Below are positions 6,901-7,752 of a DNA stretch of 7,752 bases, piece by piece; position 1 is the first letter of the stretch; every line of letters starts with the position of its first letter. Source of the stretch: Gammaproteobacteria bacterium (GTDB taxonomy: Bacteria; Pseudomonadota; Gammaproteobacteria; Thiohalomonadales; Thiohalomonadaceae); the NCBI GenBank assembly GCA_015232955.1, contig JADFYS010000091.1, positions 1 through 7,752 on the forward strand, in the 5' to 3' direction. The position numbers were made by a program, and so were the translations under genes. Under the pieces are notes generated by a model. It was given only the letters and a program-made list of their open reading frames with translations, ran no database searches and was not told where the DNA came from.

Positions 6901-7604
6901 GGCTCACCGCCCGCGCCATTGTCGGCCTCTACCCCGCCAACAGCAGCGATGAGGAGGAGGAGATCATCCTCTGGAGAGACGAGCAGCGCGAGGAAGAGCT
7001 GGGACGAATTCAGGCGCTGCGCCAGCAGAAAAAGCAGCCGCAGGGACGCCCCAACCTTGCCCTTTCCGATTTTGTCGCCCCGGTCAGCAGCGGTCGTCAC
7101 GACTATATCGGCCTCTTCGCCACCACCACCGGCATCGGTATCGACAGCCATATCCAGCGCTTTGAGGCGGCCCACGACGACTACAGCAGCATCCTCCTCA
7201 AATCCCTCGCCGACCGCCTTGCCGAAGCGCTGACCGAGTGGCTTCACCTCAAGGTACGGCGCAAACTGTGGAGCTATGAAGAGGAGAGCAGACTGGATCA
7301 CACCGCCCTGCTCAAAGAGCAGTACCAGGGGATCCGCCCCGCCCTCGGCTACCCCGCCTGCCCCGATCACAGCGAAAAGGATCTCCTCTGGTCACTACTC
7401 GATATAGAGCGTAAAACCTCGATTTCTCTCACCGAGACCAAGGCGATGGTCCCTACCGCAGCGGTGAGCGGCCTCTACTTCAGCCATCCCGATAGCAGCT
7501 ACTTTTCGGTGGGGCAGATAGGGGCGGATCAGCTTCAAGCCTATACCAAGCGCAAAGGGCAGAGTGAAGAGGAGGTGCGGCGCTGGTTGGCGCCCAATCT
7601 TTGA
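3915..7604 (+). CDS. metH: Cobalamin-dependent methionine synthase
   Basis: Transfers the methyl group of 5-methyltetrahydrofolate to homocysteine through methylcobalamin, making methionine in the cytosol. At 1229 residues it matches the E. coli enzyme (1227), with all four modules. Homocysteine domain (about 10-330): zinc ligands Cys251 (GFNCALGA) and Cys314-Cys315 (GGCCGTTP). Folate/pterin domain (about 355-625): [10 protein letters not shown] (363-372), [11 protein letters not shown] (403-413) and [15 protein letters not shown]. Cobalamin cap and Rossmann domains (about 655-880): DVHDIGKN (761-768) with cobalt ligand His763, plus Asp761 and Ser814 completing the E. coli ligand triad. Reactivation domain (about 905-1229): Asp950, Glu1104, Arg1141 in [12 protein letters not shown], and Tyr1196, equivalent to E. 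coli Asp946, Glu1097, Arg1134 and Tyr1189. All these residues are kept, so the enzyme should be active and reactivated with SAM and a flavodoxin-type donor. The next Met is residue 29, inside the conserved DGAMGTMI, so ATG 3915 is the only sensible start. Confidence 0.98.
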   Translation: MPRTVSENSHHHPLLRQLEQRILILDGAMGTMIQRHRLDEAAYRGERFRDWPSDLKGNNDLLNLTQPEIIRGIHRQYLEAGADIIETNTFNSTAVSMEDYGMQGLIYELNLEGAKIAREACDELNRKDRPRFVAGVLGPTGRTCSLSPDVNNPGLRNINFDQLVSAYSESIRGLVDGGADLLLVETIFDTLNAKAALFAIDEFFAEEETELPIIISGTITDASGRTLSGQTVEAFWNSLRHARPLSFGFNCALGAKELRQYVEEIASRVDCRVNVHPNAGLPNAFGEYDESPETMAQQLGAWAEQGLLNIIGGCCGTTPDHIAAIAAAVAPFPPRQIPQLSPHCRLAGLESFNISEESLFVNVGERANVTGSARFKRLILEGEFDQALEICREQVESGAQVIDINMDEAMLDGRQAMVTFLNLIASEPDISRVPVMLDSSKWEIIEAGLKAIQGKGIVNSISLKEGEAPFLKHARLIKRYGAAVVVMAFDEQGQADTLERKKEICRRSYQLLRDEVGFAVEDIIFDPNIFAIATGISEHNNYAVDFIEATRWIKENLPHAMVSGGVSNVSFSFRGNNPLREAIHSVFLYHAIQAGMDMGIVNAGQLAVYDDLPPDLREAVTDVVLNRSPEATEKLLEMAEQFRSSGAGESRSEQQAWRDLPPQERLQHALVKGIDSHVVADVDEVRLELGDALTVIEGPLMAGMNRVGDLFGEGKMFLPQVVKSARVMKKAVAELLPYIEAGSDGSSRSNGKILLATVKGDVHDIGKNIVGVVLQCNNFEIIDLGVMVPTAKILEQAQAQKVDIIGLSGLITPSLEEMEQVAQELERLDLTIPLLIGGATTSKAHTAVKIDPHYRQPTVWVKDASRAVGVAQSLIGQQREAFTAALAEEYQEVRERHARKHHQSTLVSLQQARQNRLQIDWQSYLPPKPRKLGATLYDDIPLQELIDFIDWTFLFHAWELKGRYPQILDDEHKGEEARKLFDDARKMLRRIIKEGWLTARAIVGLYPANSSDEEEEIILWRDEQREEELGRIQALRQQKKQPQGRPNLALSDFVAPVSSGRHDYIGLFATTTGIGIDSHIQRFEAAHDDYSSILLKSLADRLAEALTEWLHLKVRRKLWSYEEESRLDHTALLKEQYQGIRPALGYPACPDHSEKDLLWSLLDIERKTSISLTETKAMVPTAAVSGLYFSHPDSSYFSVGQIGADQLQAYTKRKGQSEEEVRRWLAPNL

Positions 7605-7645
7605 CTTTTTGACGATACCCACACAACAGCTATCCTTTCCAGACC

Positions 7646-7752
7646 ATGCATCAGAGCTCCCTCGCCACCATGCGCCGCTTTCGAGATGAGTATACCCAAG
7701 ATACCTGGAAACAGTGGATTTCAGGGAGTCGAGAAGTGTGGCTATTCAAGGC
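7646..7752 (+). CDS. Partial reading frame with a methyltransferase-like N-terminus, possibly broken by a repeat
   Basis: The frame opens at ATG 7646, 41 bp after metH, and runs off the window. It starts MHQSSLATMRRFRDEY, which resembles the opening of a group of small class I methyltransferases (pattern M-H-x-S-S-L-x-x-M-x-x-F-x-x-x-Y) that continue into a SAM-binding loop. That resemblance is from memory and covers only 16 residues. Immediately after, from about 7691, the DNA becomes the MITE-like repeat, so the encoded continuation TQDTWKQWISGSREV is repeat sequence. If this reading is right, the gene was interrupted near codon 16 and is a pseudogene remnant. No Shine-Dalgarno precedes the ATG, so a chance frame remains possible. 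Confidence 0.3.
   Translation, partial: MHQSSLATMRRFRDEYTQDTWKQWISGSREVWLFK
7691..7752 (+). mobile_element. MITE-like dispersed repeat, second copy cut by window end
   Basis: The first 62 bases match the reverse complement of the right end of the copy at 2781-2999. From GGAAACAG (7707) to the window end, 40 of 46 positions agree. The outer end, TATACCCAAGATACCTGG, matches the left terminal repeat of the first copy (TACCCAAGATA) better than the first copy's own right end does, as expected for two inverted termini that have diverged. The far end lies outside the window. Confidence 0.6.

Noticed and set aside
1..7752. CRISPR array, tRNA, rRNA, toxin-antitoxin or defence system
   Set aside because: No regularly spaced repeats, no tRNA- or rRNA-like segments and no proteins of such families were seen. 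The window is mainly housekeeping genes plus a small repeat family.

Overview
This GC-rich window looks like an ordinary chromosomal stretch from a gammaproteobacterium. The inference rests on a full-length cobalamin-dependent methionine synthase of the E. coli type, a DUF4124-plus-nuclease secreted protein, a MidA-type methyltransferase and a DUF302 membrane-anchored protein. A sulfur-oxidising or symbiotic lineage is possible but cannot be shown from the sequence.

Layout. Positions 1-216 are non-coding and contain several hairpins. Then come four minus-strand genes, listed in transcription order from right to left: a secreted DUF4124/thermonuclease-like protein (3016-3867), a MidA/NDUFAF7-family methyltransferase (1576-2766), a membrane-anchored DUF302 protein (872-1450) and a uracil-DNA glycosylase superfamily protein (stop at 217). 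The plus strand carries metH (3915-7604), divergent from the nuclease gene across only 47 bp. After metH, a partial reading frame (7646 to the window end) starts like a small methyltransferase.

The main accessory feature is a dispersed MITE-like repeat. A complete copy of about 219 bp (2781-2999) lies between the nuclease gene and the midA-like gene. It has imperfect terminal inverted repeats, an internal hairpin and a flush 5-bp direct repeat (CGATT) on both sides. The first 62 bases of a second copy, in the opposite orientation, begin at about 7691 inside the start of the last reading frame and run off the window.

Functionally the genes are a mixed set: methionine synthesis (MetH), DNA base repair (UDG family), an envelope or secreted nuclease, a protein methyltransferase probably tied to respiratory complexes, and a DUF302 protein. 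No new multi-gene system is evident. The points most worth checking are the repeat family and its effect on its neighbours, the undefined start of the glycosylase gene, two G9 tracts in adjacent genes, and the structured region at the left edge.
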